Source: Spirochaetota bacterium
Lineage (GTDB): Bacteria; Spirochaetota; UBA4802; JAFGJZ01
Assembly: GCA_029554345.1 (NCBI GenBank)
Contig: JAKPJF010000142.1
Location: 1-64,000, forward strand
Direction of reading: 5' to 3'
DNA length: 64,000 nt
In this document: one piece after another, positions 7,613 through 15,811 of the stretch
Layout of the letters: every line of letters starts with the position of its first letter
Numbering within the stretch: position 1 is the stretch's first letter
Made by a program: the position numbers and the translations under genes
The notes under the pieces: model-generated
The model's database searches: none
Told to the model about the DNA's origin: nothing
Seen by the model: only the letters and a program-made list of their open reading frames with translations

Positions 7613-7688
7613 GTTATTTGAGAAAATAAACGCAGTTTCTGCGAAAAAAGTAATTCGTGATCCGTATTTTATTTATACTGGAGTAAAT

Positions 7689-8162
7689 ATGGACATGCTA
7701 AGAACAACAGTTAATATTGATGAAACATCTGTAAACTTACTCAAAAAAGCGGCTTTATTGAAAAAGAAACGGGAATCAGAAATGATAAACATAATTGTTA
7801 AGAATGTGGTGAGAAGATGCTTGTTAAATAGGGGAAAATTTGTAGAAGGAACCGTAAAATATCAAGAGCAAAAGAATAATTATGCTGTATATCATTATTC
7901 GGTTAGTCGTGACATTTATGAATCTTGTCTGGATCTAAGGAAAATTTATAAAATGTCCGTGTCGAGGATTATTAATGAAGCAATTAAGGAAATGCTTGGG
8001 GCAATGTTAAGGGAGCTGGAATTTAATTCGCATGCTGTATCTTATCTTTCTGGCGATTTTTTTATTTTTGTGGATAACTATGAATTGAAATATACTTCTA
8101 TATTGCAATTTGATTTGAATCATTGTGAATTTTCAACAAAAATTTGGATGAGAATAACATAA
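7689..8162 (+). CDS. Unknown protein with two ribbon-helix-helix-like segments
   Basis: I do not recognise a family with certainty. The 157 residues contain two segments built like ribbon-helix-helix DNA-binding motifs: residues about 4-42 (RTTVNID, then helices to IIVKNVV) and about 69-104 (YHYSVSRDIYESC, then MSVSRIINEAIKEML). The final 45 residues are aromatic-rich and of unknown fold. GGAG precedes the ATG at a suitable distance. It is transcribed away from the arsR operon and is visibly more AT-rich than its neighbours, which may signal recent acquisition. A single-chain RHH regulator, perhaps a loose antitoxin-like protein without a visible toxin partner, is possible. Confidence 0.55.
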   Translation: MDMLRTTVNIDETSVNLLKKAALLKKKRESEMINIIVKNVVRRCLLNRGKFVEGTVKYQEQKNNYAVYHYSVSRDIYESCLDLRKIYKMSVSRIINEAIKEMLGAMLRELEFNSHAVSYLSGDFFIFVDNYELKYTSILQFDLNHCEFSTKIWMRIT

Positions 8163-8218
8163 GCTGAAGAAGAAGCGTAATTGCATCCTTAATCTACAAC
8201 TTCAGTCAAATAAAGCTG

Positions 8219-8247
8219 TTGACAAGAAAGTCCGGTATTGCTGAAAT
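8219..8247 (+). promoter_or_regulatory. Promoter of tRNA-Lys
   Basis: TTGACA (8219-8224), a 17-base spacer and TGAAAT (8242-8247) place the start near 8254, three bases before the tRNA. Confidence 0.6.
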
Positions 8248-8256
8248 ATCCATATC

Positions 8257-8329
<73 letters not shown>

Positions 8330-8471
8330 ATCCGTTTTATCGATAATAACTCTGCTCTTTTCAACATGTTCAAACGTTTCAGGTTTTAAAATTAATTGAC
8401 AGACTTAGCGCGTATTATGATTATAGATTTTCAATAATATATAAAAGTCATTGAGCGGTATAGCCGGGGGT

Positions 8472-9203
8472 ATGATGTTTAGTGCTTATTTTAATCAACT
8501 TCAGAAACAGCTGTTAAAGGCATATACTAAACCTTCCAAAAAGGAAGCTGTTTCTGCTCCTGTTCCTGCAAAAGCAAAAAAGCCGGCAAAAAAAGATTAT
8601 AAGCCCATTATGGATGCTGTTGCATCAATGTTTTCTCCGGAAATTTGTGTTATGTCCAAGAAAATTGCTGATCAGTCGGGTTATATTTCGGATTCGGCTG
8701 ATTTTATTGCCGTTAGAAAGAAATTTTCAGCAATCGATGATATTTTTCATGATGCAGTTCCGGCAGAACTTACCGCAGCATCATTTAATGTTATCGAGGA
8801 AGTAAATCATAAACAGCTTACTGATGTTTTGATAAAAGCTGCTCTAATAAAAAAAATAGATCATTATTCTGAGGACGCGGAAGATCCGGCGTTTATCCCG
8901 GGGTTTATTATTGCACTGCATACAACATATTCTTTGAGCGAGCTTAAAGAGGCCATCATAGATATTTATGACAAAGATTCTGTTGAGCCTATGTTTGAAT
9001 TTGATATTATGATGGTTCTCGGCAAGGGTCTGATAATAAAAAATTGGCGGGAAGGTGCTAGAAGTTTTATTGCGCTCGAAACCGGGGAAGATACTATGAA
9101 ATGGTTTTTTCTTCTTCTTAACGAATATGTTGAATCGAAAACCGCAAAGGATCTTGATTTGAGATCATATGTGAAAGAAGCAGTTCATTATAACGAATAT
9201 TGA
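8472..9203 (+). CDS. Unknown protein with a basic Ala/Lys/Pro-rich N-terminal linker
   Basis: I do not recognise this protein. From the ATG at 8472 it has 243 residues; an in-frame TTG at 8451 would add seven. Residues about 20-45 are a flexible-looking stretch rich in Lys, Ala and Pro (VPAKAKKPAKKDYKP). The rest alternates helices and has no cysteine pairs, membrane segments or known motifs. A GGGGG run lies just before the ATG pair at 8472 and 8475. A possible promoter, TTGACA (8396-8401) and GATTAT (8419-8424) with 17 bases between, lies upstream. It is probably a cytoplasmic protein; function unknown. Confidence 0.6.
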   Translation: MMFSAYFNQLQKQLLKAYTKPSKKEAVSAPVPAKAKKPAKKDYKPIMDAVASMFSPEICVMSKKIADQSGYISDSADFIAVRKKFSAIDDIFHDAVPAELTAASFNVIEEVNHKQLTDVLIKAALIKKIDHYSEDAEDPAFIPGFIIALHTTYSLSELKEAIIDIYDKDSVEPMFEFDIMMVLGKGLIIKNWREGARSFIALETGEDTMKWFFLLLNEYVESKTAKDLDLRSYVKEAVHYNEY

Positions 9204-9378
9204 TCCATTCCGCATTTTTATGATTCTTTTGTGAGATAATCCCCCGAATATGCCGATTTATAAAGGGCAGAATCAGCCTTTTATGGTGTCAGGATGCGAA
9301 TTAATCTTGACACTGTGACTGCGTGTATGTAAAAAAATATAATGCTTTTGCGATATTATTAATTCGGCGGGGTAACAG

Positions 9379-10518
9379 GTGAAAAACTTAAAATTATTGG
9401 CTCTCCTGTTGTTGGTTCTATCTTTTCTTCCATCCTGTTCAAAAGAGAAAAAGGATTCGGTTGATTCATCGGAAGGTTTTTCAGGTTCGGGAAAAGACAT
9501 GATTGTCGTACTCGATACTTCGATGAGTATGGTAGGCCAGGGCGGACAGAACATTCTTTCACAGGTAAAGGACAGCCTGAATTCTCAGGTGGATAAGTTG
9601 ATTGAGGGAGACTCGTTTACATTTGCGACATTTGATGAGACCACAAGGCTTTATCCGACTGTTCAAATCGACAGTGCGGCTAAGACTGATGTGATAAAGA
9701 AATACATATCGATGGTTGAAGCGAAAGGTTTTTGGACCTATACCATGGATATGCTTTCAGTAATAGTAAAAAAAGCTGAAGAAATTGATTCTCAGAACGG
9801 CGACCGTCAGGTTGTAATCGTAATTTTAACTGACGCATTGGATGATCCTCCTCCTGCGCTTAAATCAAAACAGCTTAACATTAAAGATATCGCAAAAGGC
9901 GATCCGAAGGACTGGTTTATATATTTTGTCAGTCTTGGTGAAGCGAAAGAAAATGCGAAATTATCAGGTATAACAAAGGATGTCGCTGATAATGTTGCAT
10001 CAAAAACAACAGTAATAGGCGGCAAGGACGATCCGAATGCGGCTATTTCTGAAGGACTTCAGTCGGAAATTGATCAAATTGATAACCAAAATAGTTTCGA
10101 AAGATGGAAAAAATTACTTTTTGTGCTAATTCCTATACTTCTTCTGGCTCTTTTGATATACCTAATAGTTATTATTGCTAAGAATGCGGCAAAGGTTCGC
10201 GGTACTGTTGAGTTTAAACAAGTCGGAACTTTCCGTCCTGAGATTAAGCAGGTGGATTTGGGACAGTTTAAAGTAGGAAAAGTTACTATTGGACGTAATG
10301 CCCTTGATAGTTACAGAATAATGGACTTTTCAGACAGGAAACCTTTGATTTTTATAGCCAAAAAGTTTTCAGGCGCTCTAAAAGTTATAATTGATGAAGA
10401 CAACAGTACTCCTGTAGAATATGCAGGAAACAAAAAGGAAGTTTTTCTTCGTGAAGGTGATACTTTCATAGCCGGAGGCTATCAGTTTACCTATTTCGAG
10501 AATGAACAAAAGAAGTAA
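9379..10518 (+). CDS. Lipoprotein with VWA domain, membrane segment and C-terminal beta-rich domain
   Basis: The GTG start at 9379 follows GGCGGGG. A lipobox (FLPSC, C20) ends the signal peptide. Residues about 38-225 form a von Willebrand A domain with the MIDAS start DTSMS (D46, S48, S50). A membrane helix lies at about 246-268. The last 110 residues (from VRGTVEFK) look beta-rich, with a GRN element (VTIGRNALDSYRIMDFSDRK) reminiscent of an FHA-like fold, but I cannot confirm it. The topology would put the VWA domain outside and the C-terminal domain in the cytoplasm, or the lipobox may be part of an uncleaved anchor. It is encoded just upstream of the CfpA-like filament gene. It may bridge envelope and cytoplasm; this is inference. 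Confidence 0.8.
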   Translation: MKNLKLLALLLLVLSFLPSCSKEKKDSVDSSEGFSGSGKDMIVVLDTSMSMVGQGGQNILSQVKDSLNSQVDKLIEGDSFTFATFDETTRLYPTVQIDSAAKTDVIKKYISMVEAKGFWTYTMDMLSVIVKKAEEIDSQNGDRQVVIVILTDALDDPPPALKSKQLNIKDIAKGDPKDWFIYFVSLGEAKENAKLSGITKDVADNVASKTTVIGGKDDPNAAISEGLQSEIDQIDNQNSFERWKKLLFVLIPILLLALLIYLIVIIAKNAAKVRGTVEFKQVGTFRPEIKQVDLGQFKVGKVTIGRNALDSYRIMDFSDRKPLIFIAKKFSGALKVIIDEDNSTPVEYAGNKKEVFLREGDTFIAGGYQFTYFENEQKK

Positions 10519-10532
10519 TTGACATAAAATAA

Positions 10533-10559
10533 AAGCGGATTACGATAATCCGCTTATTT
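10533..10559 (+). terminator. Hairpin between the VWA lipoprotein gene and the filament gene
   Basis: Left arm AAGCGGATTA (10533-10542), loop CGA and right arm TAATCCGCTT (10546-10555) make a perfect 10-bp stem followed by ATTT. It probably terminates or attenuates transcription into the next gene. Confidence 0.6.
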
Positions 10560-10591
10560 ACTTTAGCTTACCTATTTAAGGAGGAAAATAT

Positions 10592-12562
10592 ATGGCGATT
10601 TCCCAGTTTCCTAAAAGCCCTAACGCTGTCCATCCGGAACAGCCTAGTGCAGTCGGTTCCAGAAACTCGATTGTACAAGAGGGAAGAAACAAGATTTCGG
10701 AAGCGGGTTTGATTCTTGAAGAAACAACCCAGAAAGTGCTTAATGAAGTTGAGCAGAAGCTTCCTGAAGAAGTTTTAGCAAGACTGGATGTAATGGGCGG
10801 ATTGAAAGAAAAGCTCTATAATTACATCAACCAGACCTATGTTAACATGTTCAACCGTTACACTGTAACGATGGAAGACGAATTTATTAAAAAAGTTCGT
10901 GATTTCGTGGACAAAGAAGAAGCAAAAGGTCTTGCTCGCTACACTCCAAGAGAGCTTGTAGAGCTTCTTGATAAGATCGGCGGCGGTGACAAGTTTAATA
11001 CCGGCGAAATTGAAAAATCAATGGTAAACATGTTCGGTCACTTACAGGGTCATATCCAGAGAGGTATGAATGATCTTGAAAACGAAACAAATGCAATTCT
11101 TCGTCAGAAAACTGATGTCGGTGCGTTTATCCGCGGTGAGAATGCATATGCAATTCTTAAGTGCGTATTCAAAGACAATGAATTCCGTCCAAAATATGTT
11201 TATGACGTAAAACTTTCCATAAACATTCTCGACAGTGAACTTATAAGCCCAATTTATCATTATCAGGTTACAGTAGAATCTCTTCTTAAAGACGCGATCC
11301 AGAAGCATATTCAGGAACTAATCGACCGTCAGATTGAGGAGCTCAAAGAAGAACTTGTTGATCAGGGTGCTAAGGAACTTTCGGGTTCTGAAGTTATGTT
11401 TGAAAAAATCAAAAAAGTTGAAAACTTTACTGATGATATCAAAGATGACGAAAAATCCAAGAGATACACTATTCTTGCGAAGAAATTCCTTGATAAGATC
11501 GAAGGTCTTCGTGCGCAGATCGACCTTGAGGATTATGATCCTCTCAATATCCGTGAAAACATTAAGCATATCATTGATGAAGAAAATATCCGTAACAGAG
11601 GTTATAATACAGCTGTTAACGCGATTACTTCGATTCTTGATACGTCTAAGCTCGGGTATCAGGTTTGCGATAACATGAAGAATGCCCGCGTGTGTCTCAT
11701 CAGAGAATATGAAGAAATCGACAAACAGGTTCTTCCTGATGAAAGATATGACATCAAACTTGCATTCTACGATCAGAATCAGCTCAGAGAGATGGTTCGC
11801 GAGTATGACAGACAGATGGATGCTTTCACTAGAGAGATTCATATGCTTGCCGACGTTACTGAAGCTCATTATCAGTCAAGTAAGAGATTCCGTTCTCTTA
11901 AAGACTTTGATGATCTTTCAAAACGTCTCATGAGCAGAGATTGGCTCAGAAAGAAAGAAGCTGAAAAACTTGATGGAGCATATGTTGCTACTGAAGATAT
12001 CGGTGATTTCTACAACGAAAACTCTTTTGTTGAAAAGAACAACAGAACTTATGAAGACAGAATTAAGTATCTTAAGAATAAAATTAAGAGAAATAAAGAT
12101 CTTCTTCAGAAGATGCATGGATATCAGAATCCAATTGAAAGAGTTGTTCTTGATGAAAGAATCAATTTCGTTTCAAAACGTTTCCATGAATTCACATATC
12201 AGGTAAATCCGCATCACATTCAGCCGGGTCTGATTCTTGACATGAACGTAACTACCATTAAACGTAAGCTTTTTATGCTTAAAGGTATGGCGAACATGCT
12301 TAATGAATTCCTTTATGGAGTTTCAAGAGGATTCCAGGATGCTGCATTTGCTCAGTTTAAGAGAAGAAGATCTACTGTCAGATCTGACATCGATCAGTCA
12401 TTCTCTCTTCCTGATAACAAAGACAATATTTTCGAAATGGCTTATAAACAGCAGGCTGCGGATGCAAGCGCTGGTGCTGACATAGACATCAAGGGTATTG
12501 TTGATATGACTCCGGGAGCGAAAGCTGCCAAAAAGAAAAGCTCTGGTTTGAAAGAACTATAA
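10592..12562 (+). CDS. cfpA: Probable cytoplasmic filament protein A (CfpA-like), highly expressed
   Basis: The 656-residue protein (about 75 kDa) has no signal peptide, no membrane segment and very little cysteine. It is dominated by charged helices with heptad-like patterns, for example residues about 235-275, 380-450 and 490-525. Size, composition and architecture fit CfpA, the subunit of the ribbon-like cytoplasmic filaments that run under the flagellar axis of spirochaetes. The ribosome site AAGGAGG is optimal, codons are restricted and a strong terminator follows, all pointing to an abundant protein. I rely on recollection of the family and have not aligned it; another coiled-coil structural protein is the main alternative. 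It has a C-terminal basic tail (AKKKSSG). Confidence 0.65.
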   Translation: MAISQFPKSPNAVHPEQPSAVGSRNSIVQEGRNKISEAGLILEETTQKVLNEVEQKLPEEVLARLDVMGGLKEKLYNYINQTYVNMFNRYTVTMEDEFIKKVRDFVDKEEAKGLARYTPRELVELLDKIGGGDKFNTGEIEKSMVNMFGHLQGHIQRGMNDLENETNAILRQKTDVGAFIRGENAYAILKCVFKDNEFRPKYVYDVKLSINILDSELISPIYHYQVTVESLLKDAIQKHIQELIDRQIEELKEELVDQGAKELSGSEVMFEKIKKVENFTDDIKDDEKSKRYTILAKKFLDKIEGLRAQIDLEDYDPLNIRENIKHIIDEENIRNRGYNTAVNAITSILDTSKLGYQVCDNMKNARVCLIREYEEIDKQVLPDERYDIKLAFYDQNQLREMVREYDRQMDAFTREIHMLADVTEAHYQSSKRFRSLKDFDDLSKRLMSRDWLRKKEAEKLDGAYVATEDIGDFYNENSFVEKNNRTYEDRIKYLKNKIKRNKDLLQKMHGYQNPIERVVLDERINFVSKRFHEFTYQVNPHHIQPGLILDMNVTTIKRKLFMLKGMANMLNEFLYGVSRGFQDAAFAQFKRRRSTVRSDIDQSFSLPDNKDNIFEMAYKQQAADASAGADIDIKGIVDMTPGAKAAKKKSSGLKEL

Positions 12563-12570
12563 GTTTAATA

Positions 12571-12603
12571 AAAAAAAGACCGGCTCAATGCCGGTCTTTT
12601 TTT
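12571..12603 (+). terminator. Strong bidirectional terminator between cfpA-like gene and trpR
   Basis: A 14-bp stem (12571-12584 with 12590-12603) has core GACCGGC/GCCGGTC and loop TCAAT. It has A-runs on one side and T-runs on the other, so it serves both converging genes. It overlaps the trpR stop codon. Confidence 0.9.
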
Positions 12604-12877
12604 ATGTCTTCTGCTTGTTGTTTTGATCGAATATTTTTTTTACTACACCTTTATCGTCTTTTAATATTTTTGCGCCTCTTGTAATTTTGCAAAGACTTAC
12701 GCCGAGTTTCGCAGCTATTTCTCGTTGGCTGAGGCCTTCGCTTAGCATGCATAAAAGATTCCATCTTAAAGTCAGGTCGCTTATTTCGGATTTAGTAAGA
12801 AGCTCATTCATGAGTTTAATCATTTCGTTGCGGTTCGAAACTGAACAGAAGATGTCGTAAATATCTTGTTTCTGCAT
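12602..12877 (-). CDS. trpR: Trp repressor (TrpR) homologue
   Basis: The 91-residue all-helical protein contains the TrpR helix-turn-helix LSQREIAAKLGVSLCKITRGAKILK (residues about 50-74), corresponding to [25 protein letters not shown] in E. coli. The conserved TRG arginine and the arginine of the LRWNLL helix, which line the tryptophan pocket in TrpR, are in place. It should act as a dimeric DNA-binding protein; whether it senses L-tryptophan is not provable from sequence, since relatives of unknown ligand (YerC type) share the fold. No trp genes lie nearby. It is divergent from the phytoene synthase gene, and the 139-base gap may hold its operator. Confidence 0.85.
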   Translation of the reverse strand: MQKQDIYDIFCSVSNRNEMIKLMNELLTKSEISDLTLRWNLLCMLSEGLSQREIAAKLGVSLCKITRGAKILKDDKGVVKKIFDQNNKQKT

Positions 12878-13016
12878 TTTTTTATCCCTTAAAATAATTA
12901 TCTGAAGTCATCCGGCATAAAAGTCAAGCATAAGCATTTCTACTAAGAATTATAAATATAGTAAAAAAATTAAAAACTTTTTGACATAAGCTTCATATAA
13001 TTATTTTTCGAAATGT

Positions 13017-13853
13017 ATGTCTGATAACGTTAAAATATTTAGAAAAGGGAGCAAGACGTATTTTACGGCAAGCTTGTTTTTTCCTTCAGAAGTGCGTCGT
13101 GATGTATTTTCTTTATACGCATTTGTCCGTACTGCTGATGATTTCGTCGATTCTGTTCCACAAAGAAAAAATGAATTTTATGAGTTTAAAAAATTATACC
13201 TTGAATCACTGAAAAAAGGCAAGAAATCCGGCAATGATATCATTGATAATTTTATTGATCTCTTCTATAGAAAAAAATTTAAAGCAGAGTGGGTTTCAGC
13301 GTTTTTGGAATCGATGGAGCTTGATTTAACAAAAAAAAGGTATAAATCAATTGATGAAACTCTTCATTATATTTTTGGTTCAGCTGAGGTGATTGGTCTT
13401 TTTATGGCAAGAATTCTTGATTTGCCGAAAAAAGCCGATAAGCATGCTCAAATGCTCGGAAGAGCAATGCAGATGATTAATTTTATAAGAGATATTGCTG
13501 AAGATAATTCTTTCGGAAGATCATATCTGCCTTTAAATGGAAAAATGAAATCTCTTGATTATTCATTTTCTTTTTCTAATAAAGATATGTTTGATGCATT
13601 TATTCGCAGGAATTCTCTTCTTTATAAGAAATGGCAGAAATCGGCAGAAGAAGGTTATCAATATATTCCCAAACGCTATCTTGTTCCGATAAAAACCGCC
13701 GCAGACATGTATCTCTGGACGGCATCGCAAATTGAAAAAAATCCGATGATAGTTTATGAAAAAAAAGTTAAGCCGTCGCGTTTTAGAATATTGAAGACGC
13801 TGATCGCCAATGAGGTAAAATGTTTTCGTACATTAACGAAAGAAAAGCTTTAA
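13017..13853 (+). CDS. crtB: Squalene/phytoene synthase family prenyltransferase
   Basis: This 278-residue enzyme has both Asp-rich motifs of head-to-head prenyl synthases: D41-DFV-D45 in RTADDFVDS, and D159-IAE-D163 in NFIRDIAEDNSFGRSYLP. These motifs bind the diphosphates of two prenyl donors through Mg2+. With GGPP it would make phytoene (carotenoids), with FPP squalene. The adjacent overlapping prenyl diphosphate synthase gene is its likely substrate supplier. No desaturase, cyclase or hopanoid gene is in the window, so the product class stays open. It is divergent from trpR. Confidence 0.88.
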   Translation: MSDNVKIFRKGSKTYFTASLFFPSEVRRDVFSLYAFVRTADDFVDSVPQRKNEFYEFKKLYLESLKKGKKSGNDIIDNFIDLFYRKKFKAEWVSAFLESMELDLTKKRYKSIDETLHYIFGSAEVIGLFMARILDLPKKADKHAQMLGRAMQMINFIRDIAEDNSFGRSYLPLNGKMKSLDYSFSFSNKDMFDAFIRRNSLLYKKWQKSAEEGYQYIPKRYLVPIKTAADMYLWTASQIEKNPMIVYEKKVKPSRFRILKTLIANEVKCFRTLTKEKL

Positions 13854-14875
13854 TTTCGGAATTTATTGAGGATTATTTACTCAAAAAATCTAACGAATTC
13901 TCTGCGGTCAATACGTGGGGCAAAGATGTTTCTGAACGCGTAAATTATTTTACTAAAGACGGAAAAATGATACGGGGTGCGCTTATTCTTTTTTCCCATG
14001 ATATGTGCGGAAATCGTAATCAGCGGTATGCACTTCGTTCTGCTGCTGCAATAGAACTATTACAGTCATATCTGCTGATTCATGATGATATTATGGACAG
14101 GGATAAATTCAGAAGAGGTAATCCTTCCATTTTTCATCAATATTCTCTGATGATTCCGGATATGCCGGCTGATCAGGCTGAACATTTTGGCGCATCGATG
14201 GGAATTTGCGCGGGCGATGTTGCGATTTTTCTTGCATTAGGTCTTTTGCTTGATGACGCATCTGATAATGCCGTTAAAAATTCCGTTATGGAATTATTTT
14301 TCCGTGAAATGACACTTGTCGGATTTGGGCAGATGCAGGATATTTATTTCGGAATTTCTCGTAAGATCCCTGAGACAAAAGATGTTATGGATCTTTATAC
14401 CTATAAAACTTCACGATATACTTTTTCACTTCCTTTGAAGGTTGGTGCCCTTATTTCGGGTGACACTGTCAATGCTGATATTCTTTTCAATATCGGGATT
14501 AAGCTTGGAATAATTTTTCAAATCAGGGATGATGAACTTGGTCTTTTCGGCGAATCTGATAAAATAGGAAAAGTTGCCGGTTCTGATGTCCGTGAAGGTA
14601 AAATGACAATATTTATGACAGAACTCCTGCCGTCATTGCAGTCTGATGAAAAAGAAAAGATATATTCGTTTTTCGGGAAGGAGACCGCGAAGGTTGATGA
14701 CATTGTTTATCTAAGAAATATTATTGAGAATAAAGGCATTCGCAGTAAAGTTGAAGTGATCAAGAAAAAACTTTCAGATGAATGTTCGGATATGATTAAA
14801 TCCATTAATGTTGCTGAAAATTATAAAGATATGATTTATAAACTTCTGGAATATAATCTAACAAGAGATAAATGA
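13820..14875 (+). CDS. Polyprenyl (geranylgeranyl-type) diphosphate synthase
   Basis: The 351-residue protein has the first Asp-rich motif DDIMD (residues 89-93) followed by RDKFRRGNPS. The second motif is in the form RDDELGLFGESDKIGKVAGSDVREGKMT, the DDxLG variant seen in archaeal and actinobacterial GGPP synthases rather than the classical DDxxD. It condenses isopentenyl diphosphate onto allylic diphosphates. The start ATG follows GAGGTAAA and overlaps the phytoene synthase gene by 34 bases, so the pair is cotranslated and probably forms one pathway step series. The chain length (C15, C20 or longer) is not certain from sequence. Confidence 0.88.
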   Translation: MFSYINERKALISEFIEDYLLKKSNEFSAVNTWGKDVSERVNYFTKDGKMIRGALILFSHDMCGNRNQRYALRSAAAIELLQSYLLIHDDIMDRDKFRRGNPSIFHQYSLMIPDMPADQAEHFGASMGICAGDVAIFLALGLLLDDASDNAVKNSVMELFFREMTLVGFGQMQDIYFGISRKIPETKDVMDLYTYKTSRYTFSLPLKVGALISGDTVNADILFNIGIKLGIIFQIRDDELGLFGESDKIGKVAGSDVREGKMTIFMTELLPSLQSDEKEKIYSFFGKETAKVDDIVYLRNIIENKGIRSKVEVIKKKLSDECSDMIKSINVAENYKDMIYKLLEYNLTRDK

Positions 14876-14954
14876 TTTTTTTGTAACAATTTGCTTTTAA
14901 TTTGTCTAATCTGAGAGAGATAGCCGATATATTGCTTTTCTCCTTTTCTTTTAT

Positions 14955-14992
14955 CCCCCGTGTGTTTCATTCCGCACGGGGGAATATTTTTC
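14955..14992 (+). terminator. Terminator-like hairpin after the prenyl synthase gene
   Basis: CCCCCGTGTG (14955-14964) pairs with CGCACGGGGG (14973-14982), with one G-T wobble, and is followed by AATATTTTTC. It separates the prenyl genes from hisF and may also serve as a leader hairpin of hisF. Confidence 0.75.
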
Positions 14993-15036
14993 TTGCCCAA
15001 TTAATACTCAGCTTTATCAATGTCGAAGAGGTTCAT

Positions 15037-15795
15037 ATGCTTGCAAAGAGAATCATTCCGTGTCTTGACGTCAAGGACGGTCGAGTCGTAAAAGGGGTAA
15101 ATTTTTTAAATCTTTCTGATGCAGGTGATCCTGTAGAAAATGGTTATTTCTACGATAGAGAAGGTGCGGACGAACTTGTTTTTCTTGATATAACAGCATC
15201 TTCGGATAATCGAAACATCATATTGAATATGGTCAAGCAGGTTGCTGAAACAGTTCACATTCCTTTCTGTGTTGGTGGCGGAATACGCAGTGCGGATGAC
15301 GTGAGACTAATTCTTGAAAACGGAGCGGATAAAGCTTCGATGAATAGCGCAGCCGTGAAAAATCCTTCGATAATTTCGGATTCAGCTAAACTGTTCGGAG
15401 CTCAGTGTATTGTTGTTGCTATTGATGCTAAAAAAAATGATCGAGACGGATGGACTGTTTTTCTCAATGGGGGAAGGGTTCCGACCGAGCTTGATGCTGT
15501 TGATTGGGCTAAAAAGGCCGAAGATCTCGGAGCCGGTGAAATTCTTTTAACGAGTATGGACAGAGACGGAACAAAAATCGGATATGATCTGGATCTTACG
15601 AGAGCAGTATCAGAAGCGGTTAATATTCCGGTAATTGCTTCCGGCGGAGTCGGTAATATGGAAGATTTATATAATGGATTTGCAGAGGGGAAGGCAGATG
15701 CCGTGTTAGCCGCTTCAATATTTCATTACAGGGAATATTCTATTAAACAGGTTAAGGAATATCTTGCAGAACGCGGAATTCCTGTAAGGTTGTAA
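15037..15795 (+). CDS. hisF: Imidazole glycerol phosphate synthase cyclase subunit HisF
   Basis: The protein starts [20 protein letters not shown], the canonical HisF N-terminus, at the ATG at 15037, preceded by GAAGAGG. A longer in-frame extension to 14902 would cross the terminator hairpin and is rejected. The 252-residue TIM barrel shows the catalytic Asp in PCLDVKDG and the second one in [16 protein letters not shown]. It also shows the phosphate-binding glycines [10 protein letters not shown] and VIASGGVGN. It converts PRFAR and ammonia from HisH to IGP and AICAR in histidine synthesis. No hisH or other his gene is beside it, so the pathway genes are scattered. Confidence 0.95.
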   Translation: MLAKRIIPCLDVKDGRVVKGVNFLNLSDAGDPVENGYFYDREGADELVFLDITASSDNRNIILNMVKQVAETVHIPFCVGGGIRSADDVRLILENGADKASMNSAAVKNPSIISDSAKLFGAQCIVVAIDAKKNDRDGWTVFLNGGRVPTELDAVDWAKKAEDLGAGEILLTSMDRDGTKIGYDLDLTRAVSEAVNIPVIASGGVGNMEDLYNGFAEGKADAVLAASIFHYREYSIKQVKEYLAERGIPVRL

Positions 15796-15811
15796 AAGCA
15801 TTTTTCAGTTT

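Noticed and set aside
8330-8450. Attachment site duplicate of the tRNA-Lys 3' end
   Set aside because: I looked for a repeat of the tRNA 3' end nearby as sign of an integrated element and found none, and no integrase is present.
10520-10560. Possible cfpA promoter TTGACA...GATAAT
   Set aside because: The spacing is 19 bases and the -10 box falls within the terminator stem, so I could not support it.
11318-11869. 183-residue open frame on the minus strand inside the cfpA-like gene
   Set aside because: It is antisense to a long, highly biased gene, has a strange Ile/Phe/Asn composition, no ribosome site and no recognisable domain; it is a shadow of the biased codons.
14902-15036. N-terminal extension of HisF
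   Set aside because: It crosses a terminator-like hairpin, lacks a ribosome site, and HisF proteins begin at [15 protein letters not shown].
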